Assembly: GCA_020080175.1 (NCBI GenBank)
Contig: JAGHQL010000009.1
Span: 62,001-126,000 of the forward strand
Origin: Glutinoglossum americanum
Taxonomy: Eukaryota > Ascomycota > Geoglossomycetes > Geoglossales > Geoglossaceae
Length of the DNA: 64,000 nt
Direction of reading: 5' to 3'
Shown: positions 1 to 10,126 of the stretch, in pieces
Numbering within the stretch: position 1 is the stretch's first letter
Layout of the letters: each line of letters opens with the position of its first letter
Translations under genes and position numbers: made by a program
Notes under the pieces: model-generated
Told to the model about the DNA's origin: nothing
The model's database searches: none
What the model saw: only the letters and a program-made list of their open reading frames with translations

Positions 1-1210
1 GGAGAGTTCTAGTGAAGTAGTGAAGGCTCTAGCGAAGCAAGTTGTTGCTTATTGCCTGCGGAATATGGAACATGGACCCTTTGCGGAGTTCGGTCCTACT
101 GGTGTAGCGATCACGGAGCCACACGGAGGGGAGAAGAAAGTTACAATTCCGGATGTTTTACTCCATCTTGTTGAGGATGGTGGCGAGGATCAGAGCGATG
201 ATCAGTCGGTTCACGACGATGATTATGTCGTCGGCGGAACGGGCATTGTTAAGGCCCTTGGCGTCTGTCTAGGCAATATGTCTCATGATTCACGGCAGCC
301 TTCTAGTGAACTTCCGGCCAGTGCTGGCGGTCTAACATCGCCGAAGGTTGCGCTATCAGGACTCGGATATAGGGGCAAGGCTAGAGATATGTCAAAGAGC
401 TTACTAGAATCTGCAAGGAAGATTCGGTCAAGGTTACAACCTGCACTGGCAAGAGAAGCTAAAATGGATGATTATATGAACCACCGTAAGTGCAGCTTTG
501 AAAGTTTTCCAGACATGCTCCCTAATCTGTATTTTATCACAGGGAGATTATTGTTCCTCGATCAAACACTCGCTAGGATGATTCAGCGCTTCGAAGACGA
601 ATATCCCGAATGTCGCATCATGAATGAAGCACCCATCGCAGATCCTCCTGACCAGGATTCAGTCCTTGGGAGCGTACCCTCTTCTTGGAACGATCCTTCC
701 ACCATAGGTACTGAGAATGCAGCTTTGACGGAAGATGATGACGAAGGCGGACCACTACTTGCCCGCCACAACTCAGACGTTTCCCTAGCGTCCCGTGCAC
801 TTTCTAACGAGGAAGGCCGTATGCACCGCTTTGGACAAAGAATCAAACGGGAGGTCCTTCGCCCGCAGACGCTCGACCACGAACACGATACGACAGGCGA
901 GGAGGAAGAAACGGAACAGATGAAGGCCCTGAGGAGCAAAATCGAAGCCATGAAAGGCGAAGAGATTAAAGACAGGGTCGAGACCATGGGCGCTGAGGCT
1001 ATCATCCAGGAACTAAGCACAGAAGTAGAAGGACTACAGCCACTCGCAGTGCGTGGCCCAGACACATTCGAGCGGTGCAAGGCCGTGCAACTAATAGCAG
1101 AGCATAACCCGGTAATGAACTCGTCTCCGGATTCGGACAGCGCGATAGAGAGTTGTCCGGAAGAAACTACCACCAAAACGGGCGTCGGCGCAGAGGAACC
1201 AGGCATTTGA
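1..1210 (+). CDS. Conserved fungal protein, 3' part only (5' end outside window)
   Basis: The reading frame is already open at the first bases, so the start lies upstream. A 57-nt intron (486-542, GTAAGT..CACAG) fits well; it is a multiple of three with no stop, so unspliced RNA would also be translatable. After splicing, the text reads MNHRRLLFLDQTLARMIQRF. Visible features are an acidic stretch near the beginning, a central helical segment around LDQTLARMIQRFEDEYPE, a segment EEGRMHRFGQRIKREVLRP, a charged helical region with EEEETEQMKALRSKIEAMK, and a low-complexity tail ending in TGA at 1208-1210. I do not recognise the family and assign no function. It looks like a soluble protein with no membrane segment in the visible part. 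Confidence 0.7.
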   Translation, partial: ESSSEVVKALAKQVVAYCLRNMEHGPFAEFGPTGVAITEPHGGEKKVTIPDVLLHLVEDGGEDQSDDQSVHDDDYVVGGTGIVKALGVCLGNMSHDSRQPSSELPASAGGLTSPKVALSGLGYRGKARDMSKSLLESARKIRSRLQPALAREAKMDDYMNHRKCSFESFPDMLPNLYFITGRLLFLDQTLARMIQRFEDEYPECRIMNEAPIADPPDQDSVLGSVPSSWNDPSTIGTENAALTEDDDEGGPLLARHNSDVSLASRALSNEEGRMHRFGQRIKREVLRPQTLDHEHDTTGEEEETEQMKALRSKIEAMKGEEIKDRVETMGAEAIIQELSTEVEGLQPLAVRGPDTFERCKAVQLIAEHNPVMNSSPDSDSAIESCPEETTTKTGVGAEEPGI

Positions 1211-2467
1211 AACTACTGAGAGACTGCCTAATAGGAAAAAATAGGGCGATCTTTGGATTATTTTTTTTGATCGATTTTCTTTTAGGGACCTGCGTTGTGT
1301 TGTTAACGGGGGAGTCATTGGATCATTTCACCGCGTAAAACTTCCCTACCTACAGTCTCAACGGCCTCTTGAATACCACCAACCAACCTTACTTATCCAT
1401 TTCCTTTCACAAATATCCCCCTATGTCGTTCCCCCTCCCCCTGATCTTACAGAGGAGTTATTATTTTTTATTTTTCTCCTACCTCTAAGACTTGAAGGGA
1501 CCGCTCACCCCCTCCACCACCCTCTTGTTTCTATTTTATTTTATTTTATTTTATTTATTCCACCTTTCCACGACATGTGTGATTACGCTAGTTACTCGGG
1601 GATATAGGGAGCATAGCGTCTGCGGATCCTCCTTTTCTTTTTTTTTTATTATTATATTATATCAGATGCTCGTGCGGGCTAGCTATACAGATTCTAGGCA
1701 ACGTAACCGGTTCCTTTTTTCTCGTGACTCCGGCGTGCCTCACCGATGGATCCCCCCCCTAACTAGACCTGGCCCTCGGTTGCAAGCACCTTTGTGTTTT
1801 GGCCATCAGGGGGGGCTAGGCTGAGTGTGTGATTGCTTTTAAAAACACAGTGGTATTTATACCTCCCCTAACCAATAGCCCTCCCCGAAGCCAAAAAAAA
1901 AACTATTCAGTCCAAGAATATTGTTTGCAAGAAAAAATGAATACAGCCGAAAATTCCTAGAGCGAGGCGTCTGGAACGGGGAGATAAACAGGAAAATAAG
2001 AAATCCCTTTGACTTTCGTGCCTCTATAGTTCCTGTTATATATATATATACATTACTTTACTTGTAACAGACCACGCGCAAAAAAACACCTTGATTCCCG
2101 CGATTGGTGGGAAAAAAAGAAAAAAGAAAAGGGGGGGGGAATAGATACAAGTCTCAGAGTCGAACATGATTAGATGGGTTATGGGATTCTGTCGTACCCG
2201 CAATCACCGGGTCGTCTCGTGCCCCTTTGCGGTGTGCTTGGTGGTCATCGCATCGCATTCGCGGCGCCTCCAGCTTGAGGGATGGGGACTTGGGCTTTCG
2301 GCCCGAAGCAACGTAAAAATCCTCGTTTGTTGACTGGGCCCTCTAAACTGTTCCGAGTCCCGGGAGCTTTGAAGATATCGAGACTCGAGATCCCGCTTCC
2401 GACCATCGCGCAGTCGCGCCAACCCCCCTTAAAAAAAACAGCTCCAATTCCCCCTCGCACACCCCCC
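1211..2467. other. Intergenic, simple-sequence rich, tail-to-tail
   Basis: This is the 3' space shared by the partial gene and the MBP1-like gene, which converge here. It holds T-rich and pentanucleotide TTTTA runs (about 1530-1555), a TA run (about 2040-2052), and A and G homopolymers near 2110-2140. No gene is supported. Confidence 0.6.
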
Positions 2468-4722
2468 CTAGTTCTCATCTGGTTGGTAATCAACAGGATG
2501 GTAAACCGGTTGTTGTTCCGAAGGCTCCTGATCCAGCTCTATATCGGTGCCTTCCTTATCGACCTCCAAGAAAGCCAAGAGTTCCGGAAGGGCGCCTTCG
2601 ATGTCGTCCGCGTCCATATCGATGCACTTGCTGATGAGGCGTTTGTAGTCATTGTGGCGCTCACCCATACCAGCCATGCTCGCGTGCTGGACGATCTCGC
2701 CAATAAGAGCTCGCCTTCTTTCCTGCTCCTTAAGGAGAAGGACGGCGATTCTCAATTTATCTAGTAAGCCGTCGGTGGTAGGCATCCACATATCTTCTCC
2801 CGACTGTTGCATGTTACATGATGAGTCGGCCTCTGAGTTCTCTACTAGGCGTTGTAGGTGTTCACGCTGAGATATCTCAATCATACCTTCCAGTTGCCGC
2901 TCTAGCTGTCGAAGTTCTTCCATTTCTGCGTCCGAAACTTGGCCATCTCCCTCTAGATATTTCGATATTTCAGAAGCCTTCTGACAAGTCGTTCTAAGCT
3001 CGTTCTTGTTATTCTCCAACAATCGATTGGCATCATGTAGATCACGCTCTCTATCGATAAGCTCCCCATCATAGGCTGAGGCAAGCTTCTCCGTCTCCTG
3101 CATTATCAGCGGAGCGAGCTTCTGAGAAACGGCCATAGCAGTCTCAGAGTGGTGCGGGTTGACGTGGAATTGGAGTGAACCGAGGGCTCCGAGTTGGCCA
3201 TGCCTAGGGGTGCGGGAATCAAATTTTTGGAACGGTGACGACGATGCCTGGTGAAAAGCCTCCTCCCGAGTTCTGTTTAGCTCCACGATGAAGCTATCAG
3301 CGGTTTCGCCTGCGAGATTGGGGATATGGGGAGAGGCATGATATGCTATCAGCGCTCTCACGCATTTGCGGGCGCCGTTTCTAGCAGCGATTGTGAGCGC
3401 TGTATCTCCACTGTCATCCTGCATATCAAGGATCTGAGACACGTCGTCGGCTGTGCCATCTTCGCTCATCTTTTGACAAATGACATTTATGTAATATCTT
3501 GCGGCATGCAGTTTGACTTTACTCCCCGTCGTAGCAGCTATGTGGTGAAAGACTGTGCTACCAAAATTATCCGTTGCAGGTATTGAAGGCTTCAGGTCGT
3601 TGATCATTTTTGGCATTGTACGCTTTTCATAGTTGTTTGTGAAGAGGACTGCTCGCATTAGAGGGGTCTCCCCGGATACACTATGAACCTCGACATTTGC
3701 CCCAGCAGCAATGAAGAACTTGACGACGTCCACGTCAGCCATAGCAGCAGCCCAATGGAGAGCGGTATGGCCACGGTCATCAATTGGTCGATCCACCTGG
3801 AAGTTTTCCGGCGGGCTGGGAGGGACGCACATCTTATTTTGCTCTCGGAAAGGAGACGTCGAATCCACAAAGTAGTCCAGGAGGGCATCGGCATACACCA
3901 TATGTAGTTGGTCGTTCTGATTCGGCCGGTCTTCCACGCGCTTCCGTTTTCGAGATCCTGTATATAACTGAGAAGACTCGAACATCTCTTCCTCATCGCC
4001 AGAAGCAATAGTGGAAACCGGGGTCATTTCGTCGAGGAGCTGAACGCTGCTATTTTCGAAATCTTCGTCGAGCTCGCTGTGCTGCCGGCTTGGGGCTGCT
4101 ATGGGTTCTGCTCTGTTAGCCCGGTAGAACATGGAGGGATGGAGAAGATAGCTTGGAGCTGCGAGAACAACACATACTAGGTGCCCGCTTTGGCGCGGCG
4201 GATTGCTTAGCCGCCTTTGGCCTTGCAGATGCAGCGGTCGTATGCTTTGGTGCTGGTGGAGGACTCTTGTCTCCCGGGACAAAATCAAACAAGGGACGCA
4301 GCAAATGCAGGACATTGTGTTGCTCGGCAATCGCACGGCCAAGATCAAGCGGTACCCAAGTACCTGCACCTCCTGTCAGCAAACGCTGCTCTTGAGATAT
4401 ATCATCCCGAAAGGATTCCCTTGCCTTGAAACTTCCCGTATCCGCCTTGAACCTTCTTGTGGGTACCCTTCTGGATTTCTCGTTCTAGAATCCTCGTTCG
4501 AGCAGGCTTATCAAAATTGGCAACCTTAAGAATGTGGGTTGCGTTAACCCAGTCGTTCTCACGCTTTCGCATGACATGCTCGCCATTGACGTTCAGCTCG
4601 TAGACGGGAACCTGTTTGGAGTGTGAGATCGGGCGAAACAGAGAGAATCAAGCGATATCAAGGATCCGCACATTGCTATATGTCGCTGTATAAATCTTAC
4701 CAGGCTCCTCCGATCGAGCCAT
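2468..4722 (-). CDS. MBP1: APSES-domain transcription factor, MBP1/Res-type (MBF DNA-binding subunit)
   Basis: Four exons are inferred: 4672-4722, 4425-4611, 4178-4363 and 2468-4107, giving 687 residues. Exon 1 encodes [17 protein letters not shown]. Exons 2-3 carry the APSES/KilA-N DNA-binding domain (about residues 12-110), with [36 protein letters not shown] and [20 protein letters not shown] basic RKRKR segment follows near residue 190. Ankyrin repeats start near residue 250 ([17 protein letters not shown]) and run to about 410; a coiled-coil region comes next. This domain order and length are those of Mbp1/Res proteins, which with Swi6-type partners form MBF and drive G1/S genes through MCB sites (ACGCGT). 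Intron 2 (4364-4424) has a GC donor. Intron 1 starts GTGCGG. The third intron (4108-4177) has a choice of nearby acceptors. Swi6 is excluded by the intact APSES domain. Confidence 0.92.
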
Positions 4723-5305
4723 CTTAGCAATAGGAGACGGGTAGAGTGAGTATTCGATGCAGCGGAGTGGAGCGTTAAGCGGGGACAGCCAGGAATCCGC
4801 CAAGGACGACGTATGCTGGTTTGCGTCTCGAAGCGCACAAGTGCGCGAGCAATGTCGCCAGCGATAGGAGCGGCAGCAGCGGCGATGCGAGACAGCGATC
4901 AAATTCTGCAGACGTTGAGGTGGAGTAGGATGGGAGAGCGTCAAGAGATTGGCGGGACAACGCGTCCGACGCGTAAAGTGGCCCAAGAGGCGAAGACCGA
5001 CAAACACGAACTCAGACTTCTATTATGCTGCGTAGTACCGTCGAAACAACTATTGCAAACATCATGACTGACCAATTAAATCGCGATATAAAGAGATTTC
5101 CCATTCAGCCCTTCTTGCGATGCATATATCGAGTGCTAGATGGTAGGATGACTCCATAGGAAAAATCCCATTTTCCAGCCAATCAGAAAAATCCACCGCA
5201 ATAATTCGCTTCAAGTAGCTAGCGACAGATTGACCAGACAGCAAACCCATCCTGATCCAGCGATAGACCAACTCCTTGACGACGAATTGCACCAGATCCA
5301 AGAGC
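4723..5305. other. Divergent promoter between MBP1-like gene and NDUFB7
   Basis: This 583-bp head-to-head spacer contains the MCB pair. Open frames crossing it (for example on the minus strand at 5062-5415) match no family and overlap the start of NDUFB7, so I treat them as chance frames. Confidence 0.55.
4960..4974. promoter_or_regulatory. Paired MCB elements upstream of MBP1-like gene
   Basis: The 15 bases read ACGCGTCCGACGCGT: two perfect ACGCGT boxes separated by 3 bp (centres 9 bp apart). They lie about 240 bp upstream of the MBP1-like start codon and about 330 bp from NDUFB7 on the other side. ACGCGT is the site bound by Mbp1-class APSES proteins, which suggests autoregulation. Binding has not been shown here. 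Confidence 0.55.
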
Positions 5306-5751
5306 ATGACGTTAGCGGATACGGTCAAAGAAGCTACGGGGCTCGGGGGAGATGCCTGTGAGTGCTTTCTGTTGGGAACGATTGCTTTCGTCACCTCGGA
5401 TCTCGTTCTACACATCAGTTCACTGACTCCTCCCCGACCTTTTCAGCAGCACCCAAGCCTGCCACGCGGGAAGAAATGTCCCAAGCTAGGTTACCCCTAG
5501 CTTACCGAGACAGCTGTGCCAATCTCTTGATCCCGCTGAATCGGTGTCGATACGAAGAGTACTATTTGCCTTGGAAGTGTGAAGTAAGGCTCCCGTCCAT
5601 CTATCTTATGGCGGTCCAGCAGCGTTGACCTTCGCTCCTGTCACAGACGGAGAGACATTCCTACGAAAAGTGCCAGTATGAGGAGTTCAAGAAACGGGTT
5701 TCCAAGATGGATGAGTTGAGAGCTGCGAAGGGGGGAGCACGGAGTAACTGA
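5306..5751 (+). CDS. NDUFB7: NADH:ubiquinone oxidoreductase subunit NDUFB7 (B18), complex I
   Basis: Three exons are inferred: 5306-5357, 5447-5583 and 5647-5751, giving 97 residues. Introns are GTGAGT..TTTCAG and GTAAGG..CACAG. The protein has the twin CX9C signature of this accessory subunit: RDSCANLLIPLNRC and WKCETERHSYEKC, with exactly nine residues between the cysteines in each pair. The family text ATREEM, LPLAYRDSC, YYLPWKCE and YEEFKKRV is also present. NDUFB7 is on the intermembrane-space side of the mitochondrial complex I membrane arm and is oxidised by the Mia40 pathway. The 5' exon (MTLADTVKEATGLGGDA) is the least certain part; the phase fits and the ATG is the first suitable one. 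The gene is divergent from the MBP1-like gene and converges on the SET-domain gene. Confidence 0.93.
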
Positions 5752-6082
5752 TGCTGGCTTGTGGGGGCTTATTTTATAGAGTGTCTATGGGGAGATAGCC
5801 TCATGTCTTGTAGATATTTGACAGTGAGAAAAACAATGGCTTCTTGATTGTGAGTGAACATTGGGGCGCCGGCGGCGAGGGAATGGATGCATGAGCAACA
5901 GAGCCTCGAGAGGGAATTGCGGAATGCAACACGCGAGTCGATTGGCATACCACATCGGCGGGGAGACATCGCCGTCAGTTGACAATGGCCTCGTGGTCCC
6001 TATGGGTGTTCCGAATCTCACCCGCCAATCGCCTTGCCTATACGTTGTTGGTAGACGAACACGCTCACCCAGAAGTTCAAGG
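5752..6082. other. Short convergent intergenic spacer
   Basis: These 331 bp lie between the 3' ends of NDUFB7 and the SET-domain gene. I see no gene, repeat or clear signal. Confidence 0.5.
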
Positions 6083-6727
6083 CTAAAGCCCCACATCTTC
6101 GTAAATGCCATCAACTTCCCTCTCACTCTCTCTACCCTTCCAAAACCCCTTCCCATAGCTAACGCAAATCTCCTCCCCTTTCCCAATCCCTTTCCCCTTC
6201 CCACTCTTCCCAACCGGCAAGACCCAAACACCCATCCTTCTCTCGGACCCCACAATCCTTTCCCGAAATTCCGCATTGGGGCCGTTCCTGATACCTCTAT
6301 AGTCGTTAATAAACCTTCCTTCATTACCCATGGCCACCGCGTCGATCCCTATTCCTAAATCGCGTGAGAGTGAAAGGTCGTAGTCGGAGGCTGAAGGCTG
6401 GGAGTGGTAGAGTCCCAGGTAATCAAGGATTAAGGAGCCGGGGGGAAGGTGGCGGGTCGCGAAAAGTCCATGTTGGTGGAGGGCGGGATGGGTTGGAGGA
6501 GATGCGATGGGGCATATCTTGACGAGGGCGGTGCTAGGAGTTATCGACGCCGCCTGTTTTGGTGAGCTTGCTGGGTGGAGGTATGAAAGCTCGGATGACG
6601 TTAATCTGTTGGAATAAACTGGACCGCGGATATAAAGGATCTCTGGAGGCCAATTTTTGGGTACATGGTGGGCGGAGCTTGAACCCTTCCCTTTCCTTTG
6701 CGCAGTCTTAATCTCCCTTTGCCTCAT
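6083..6727 (-). CDS. SET-domain protein (putative lysine methyltransferase)
   Basis: A single exon encodes 214 residues from an ATG at 6727. The N-terminal part has KNWPPEILYI. The SET core then runs from about residue 85 to the end: HQHGLFATRHLPPGSLILDY (substrate and cofactor entry), YDLSLSRDLGIGIDA, the pseudoknot segment MGNEGRFINDYRG, and near the C terminus GEEICVSYGKGFW. The NH of the usual NHxC motif is replaced by ND (FINDYRG), and no post-SET cysteine cluster follows; both are normal for this small fungal SET subgroup. It probably acts on a non-histone or unknown protein substrate. No signal peptide or membrane segment is visible. Confidence 0.85.
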   Translation of the reverse strand: MRQREIKTAQRKGKGSSSAHHVPKNWPPEILYIRGPVYSNRLTSSELSYLHPASSPKQAASITPSTALVKICPIASPPTHPALHQHGLFATRHLPPGSLILDYLGLYHSQPSASDYDLSLSRDLGIGIDAVAMGNEGRFINDYRGIRNGPNAEFRERIVGSERRMGVWVLPVGKSGKGKGIGKGEEICVSYGKGFWKGRESEREVDGIYEDVGL

Positions 6728-9100
6728 GTTCTGGAGAGGAAGCGGGATGGAGATTTGAAAATGCGCGGATTACCCTACGTGCGTGATTCATGCCCATGGA
6801 AATATCTATGGCGCAGCCATCCAAAAGAAAGAGCCCTACTACTACATATTCCAAATTTCCCGGAATTTCTCAGGACATATTCCGATAATTAAATACTGAG
6901 AGGTTGATTTAATCCGGCTTGGAAGAGGTAAACACTAGCGACATCCTGTTGGAAGCAGCCGGTGTTCAATAGGGTTCCATTGGAAAATCCAAGAGGCGAA
7001 AGCAGGTCTCGGATGACGCCTGGAGTTCGTGGCGGTTGCTTGTTGCTGTGGTTACTGATGGCATCCGACACCTTTAATATCCCTCAGTGACCGGATACGA
7101 CATCTAAGACATCCAAGCCATGGTTTGGCGTGTATCAGATCTGAAACGAGCACCGAAAGAGTGTCTCTGCTCCGTATGGCACGGGCAATCTTGCATGATA
7201 TCTTCCCTTCCTCGGTGCAAGGCGCTTCGCGGCGGCGAAGCGCGACCGGAAAAAATTGGCTGGGAGCGTCTTCACGAAACCAATCGGTTCGGGAGAAAAA
7301 CGATGTGGTATTTTTGGCGCCTTGAAGTGCTATGGCAAAATTAACGAACGGGTACCAAAACTACCACATGGCTCAACACTCAAAACATTACGGTAGGTCG
7401 CGGATGCCGAGGAGAGACCCCCGTAATCATAGGCATCCTTCCGGAGACCGCTCTCGCATCGAGGTGTATGCGTTCGGGATAGGCTCCCAAGTACCGCTGC
7501 TGTATCACAACGCATATGCTCGGGAGCGATTCCCATGAGCCATAAGGGCACCCTCAAGGGCCCTGAGGATCCACCCGTTATGTCAAGTGTACCTCCAATT
7601 AGGCATGCCCCTGGAGAATGAAGAGAGCATAATGAAGAAATATATCTGATGGGCGGGTCAAAGTTAAAATCATGGTATTCAAGCGGTTATCGCAGTACTG
7701 AACATGATCCGGCTCGCCCATAACTTACGCCCATCCTAATCTGAGATAGATTGCTCTTCTAGGTTGCTCTTCTAGATTACTCTTCTGGATTGCCCCATCT
7801 GGAATCTAGGCTCATTCGCACCTTCTTTTTCCTGTATCGAGTTGAGCGAAAATGCAGGGTTATTTTTGGTTCGTTTGGCATATCCCCGTTTCGGAACCCT
7901 TGCTGTAGAAAGACGATCTGGAAATTTTCCTTCGAGGGAAATCCACTCTCGACGGGGTGGATCGGTTTTTCCGGGGAAAGTGTAGCCGGATGTATTTGTA
8001 TCCGGCGTATGAAGTACGACAACACTCGCCTTCGGAACGGTGCGTGTGGAGTATCTGATGTGACCTGGTCCCGCAGGTTTTGGGTCTTTATTCAGAGTCA
8101 CTCCCGCGGCTTTAGAACGCCATCGGCATGGAGTTGTGCAACCATGCATGTATGCGTCGCCCATGATTCGTCTTCGGCTGCCCACGTCTCGCGCTGGCCA
8201 ATCTTGGAAGCGTGCTGACGCGAGCGAATGGTTGTGATGCATGACCCCGCCAAAAAAGAAAAGGTGAGCAAGCTAGAGAGGCCCAATGTGCGTGGCGGAA
8301 AAAGTTCTTTTCGAGGAAAAGGATGTGCAGCATGCTTAGCCGCTGTGGATGCAGCTGATAGTTCGTAGATATTTTTAAGTCACATCACGCTAGACAATTT
8401 ATCTTTGGAAGAGCGACTTCTTGGGAATGGCGTGAAGGTGTCCAGGCGTTGAATGTGTGAGGTTGTGAGGTTGCAACCCAACCGAGGCGGGCGACAATAG
8501 TGTAGGGCTATCCTATAGCAAAAACGCCCTTTATGGGACTCTCACCTCCAGTCAGCCTTAAGTTCCGGTGATGCCGTGGGAGAGATTGCGGGGTTGCGAG
8601 GCTGCGAGGTTAGCTTTGCATTCCAAAGTGTGGAGCAGCAGAGTGACAAATTACCGTATGCGGAGCATGCCATGGTGTAAGATAGAGCAGCCTGCGATAC
8701 TCTGCTGATACAACCAACAAGGCGACTTCGAAACCATCTCTCTCCGTTGTCAAAGTTGTCAGACCGAGTGCTGCATGGCGCAAGCATCCGCCCTGGATGC
8801 GCAGATGCGAGTAGGGAGGAAGGCCATCGCCATTCGCTACCATTGGCCACATCACTAGCCATCTCACTGGCCACTTCTCCTCCTCATTGGCAACAACCCC
8901 AAACCCGTCATGCACCCATGCATCAGACCAGGGCCTGATCTCCCCCTTTCTCCCTTTCTTCCTTCCGCCGCTCGGTGCTTCGGCTGGCAATAGTGCACCG
9001 CTGCCAAGACACTTGCCTTCGCCCAGTGACACCTTTTGCCCTATCCCCATCCAAAACGATGTACCGCTGTGAACAGGGTAGAATAGTCATAGTTAACCAA
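6728..9100. other. Long gene-free region upstream of the Q-rich protein gene
   Basis: About 2.4 kb contains only short overlapping frames on both strands with no family resemblance. One small imperfect tandem repeat is annotated separately at 7750. The length fits an extended promoter of the downstream gene, but no specific site is convincing. Confidence 0.45.
7750..7794. repeat. Imperfect 16-bp tandem repeat
   Basis: A unit close to TTGCTCTTCTAGGTTG occurs about three times in a row (TTGCTCTTCTAG, TTGCTCTTCTAG, TTACTCTTCTGG). It is short, noncoding and of no known role. Confidence 0.6.
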
Positions 9101-10126
9101 CGCTCTCCGCTCCTTCGTTCGCTCCTTTTAGAATCAACTATAGACTCCTCCACTCATCATCCCCTCCCTCTCCCTTTCGACAGCTTCTCTGCCCTCGTCC
9201 TTCCGCCCCCTCGAAAACTCATTTTATTTCTGTGTGCATACATCTGCCGATCCTACCGCGTACCTTCTTTAAATCCCGTATCGCACTCCTCTTCCTTTTT
9301 TTCCCATCGCCGGTGTCGTCCGTCGTTGCATCGTCGGAGTTTCGAGTTTCGAAAGCGAGAGCCCACGCACGAGAGTGAGAGAAAGACAGAGAGCAGCAGC
9401 ATTCGCTCTTCGGTTCCTTCGAAATAAAAGATCGCTTGCTTTTCCCCGTGGGCTTACACTTTCTGTGTGGTCGCTCTTTGTGTGGATTGCAGTGCAACAC
9501 ACGCGCTTCCGTCTTGCCTCCAGCAGCGCCCCCGTCGCGCCTACTGATACCAACAATACACAGCGTCAACAAGCTTTTGTTTACCCCTTCACCTGCTGTG
9601 GCTTCTTGCCTTCTTCCTGTGGTTCCTTTTCTCGCGTTACTTTCGATTCTTTAAAAAGGCTTCCGCGATCACTCTGTCGCCGATCGCCTCTGGTCGCTTC
9701 TCCTTCATCTGGTGAGAGAACCTTCGCCTCTCCCATCCGTTTGACTTGTACTCATTGATTGATCCTATTTAGACAAGGAAACCGTCGACTTTCGATAATC
9801 CATTGGCCACCTTCGGTCTATTTCTAACAATTGTCGGGCCTTGCTTTGATCCAACGGATCTCTTAATAACTTAATACCATCTCAATTTTGAATCTGCGGG
9901 CTTGCCTCGGAAGTCTCAACCTACGGATTCTCACCGTAATCCCAACACTATTTCGAACCTCGAATCAACTGATCAAGATCAATCTTCGACGATTCGCTAG
10001 ACTTTCCTTTTACAAAGTAACAAACTTGTGTCTGCCGCGGGCAATCATCTGTCTCAGCTCGACATCCAACCACTCCTTTCGACACTTACATTTCAGATAA
10101 TCACGTCTTATCCGTTGCGGTCAACA
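9101..10126 (+). promoter_or_regulatory. Pyrimidine-rich promoter and long 5' leader of the Q-rich protein gene
   Basis: About 1 kb ahead of the start codon is strongly CT-rich on the plus strand (CTCCGCTCCTTCGTTCGCTC near 9100 and similar tracts to about 9750), typical of highly expressed fungal promoters and transcription start regions. TTTCAG at 10091-10096 could be a 5'-UTR intron acceptor. No coding frame here resembles a protein. Confidence 0.45.

Noticed and set aside
5062-5415. 117-residue minus-strand frame
   Set aside because: It overlaps NDUFB7 exon 1 and its intron, resembles no family and has unremarkable composition.
7772-8242. 156-residue minus-strand frame in the long intergenic region
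   Set aside because: No recognisable motif; overlapping frames of similar length on the other strand show it is simply stop-poor sequence.
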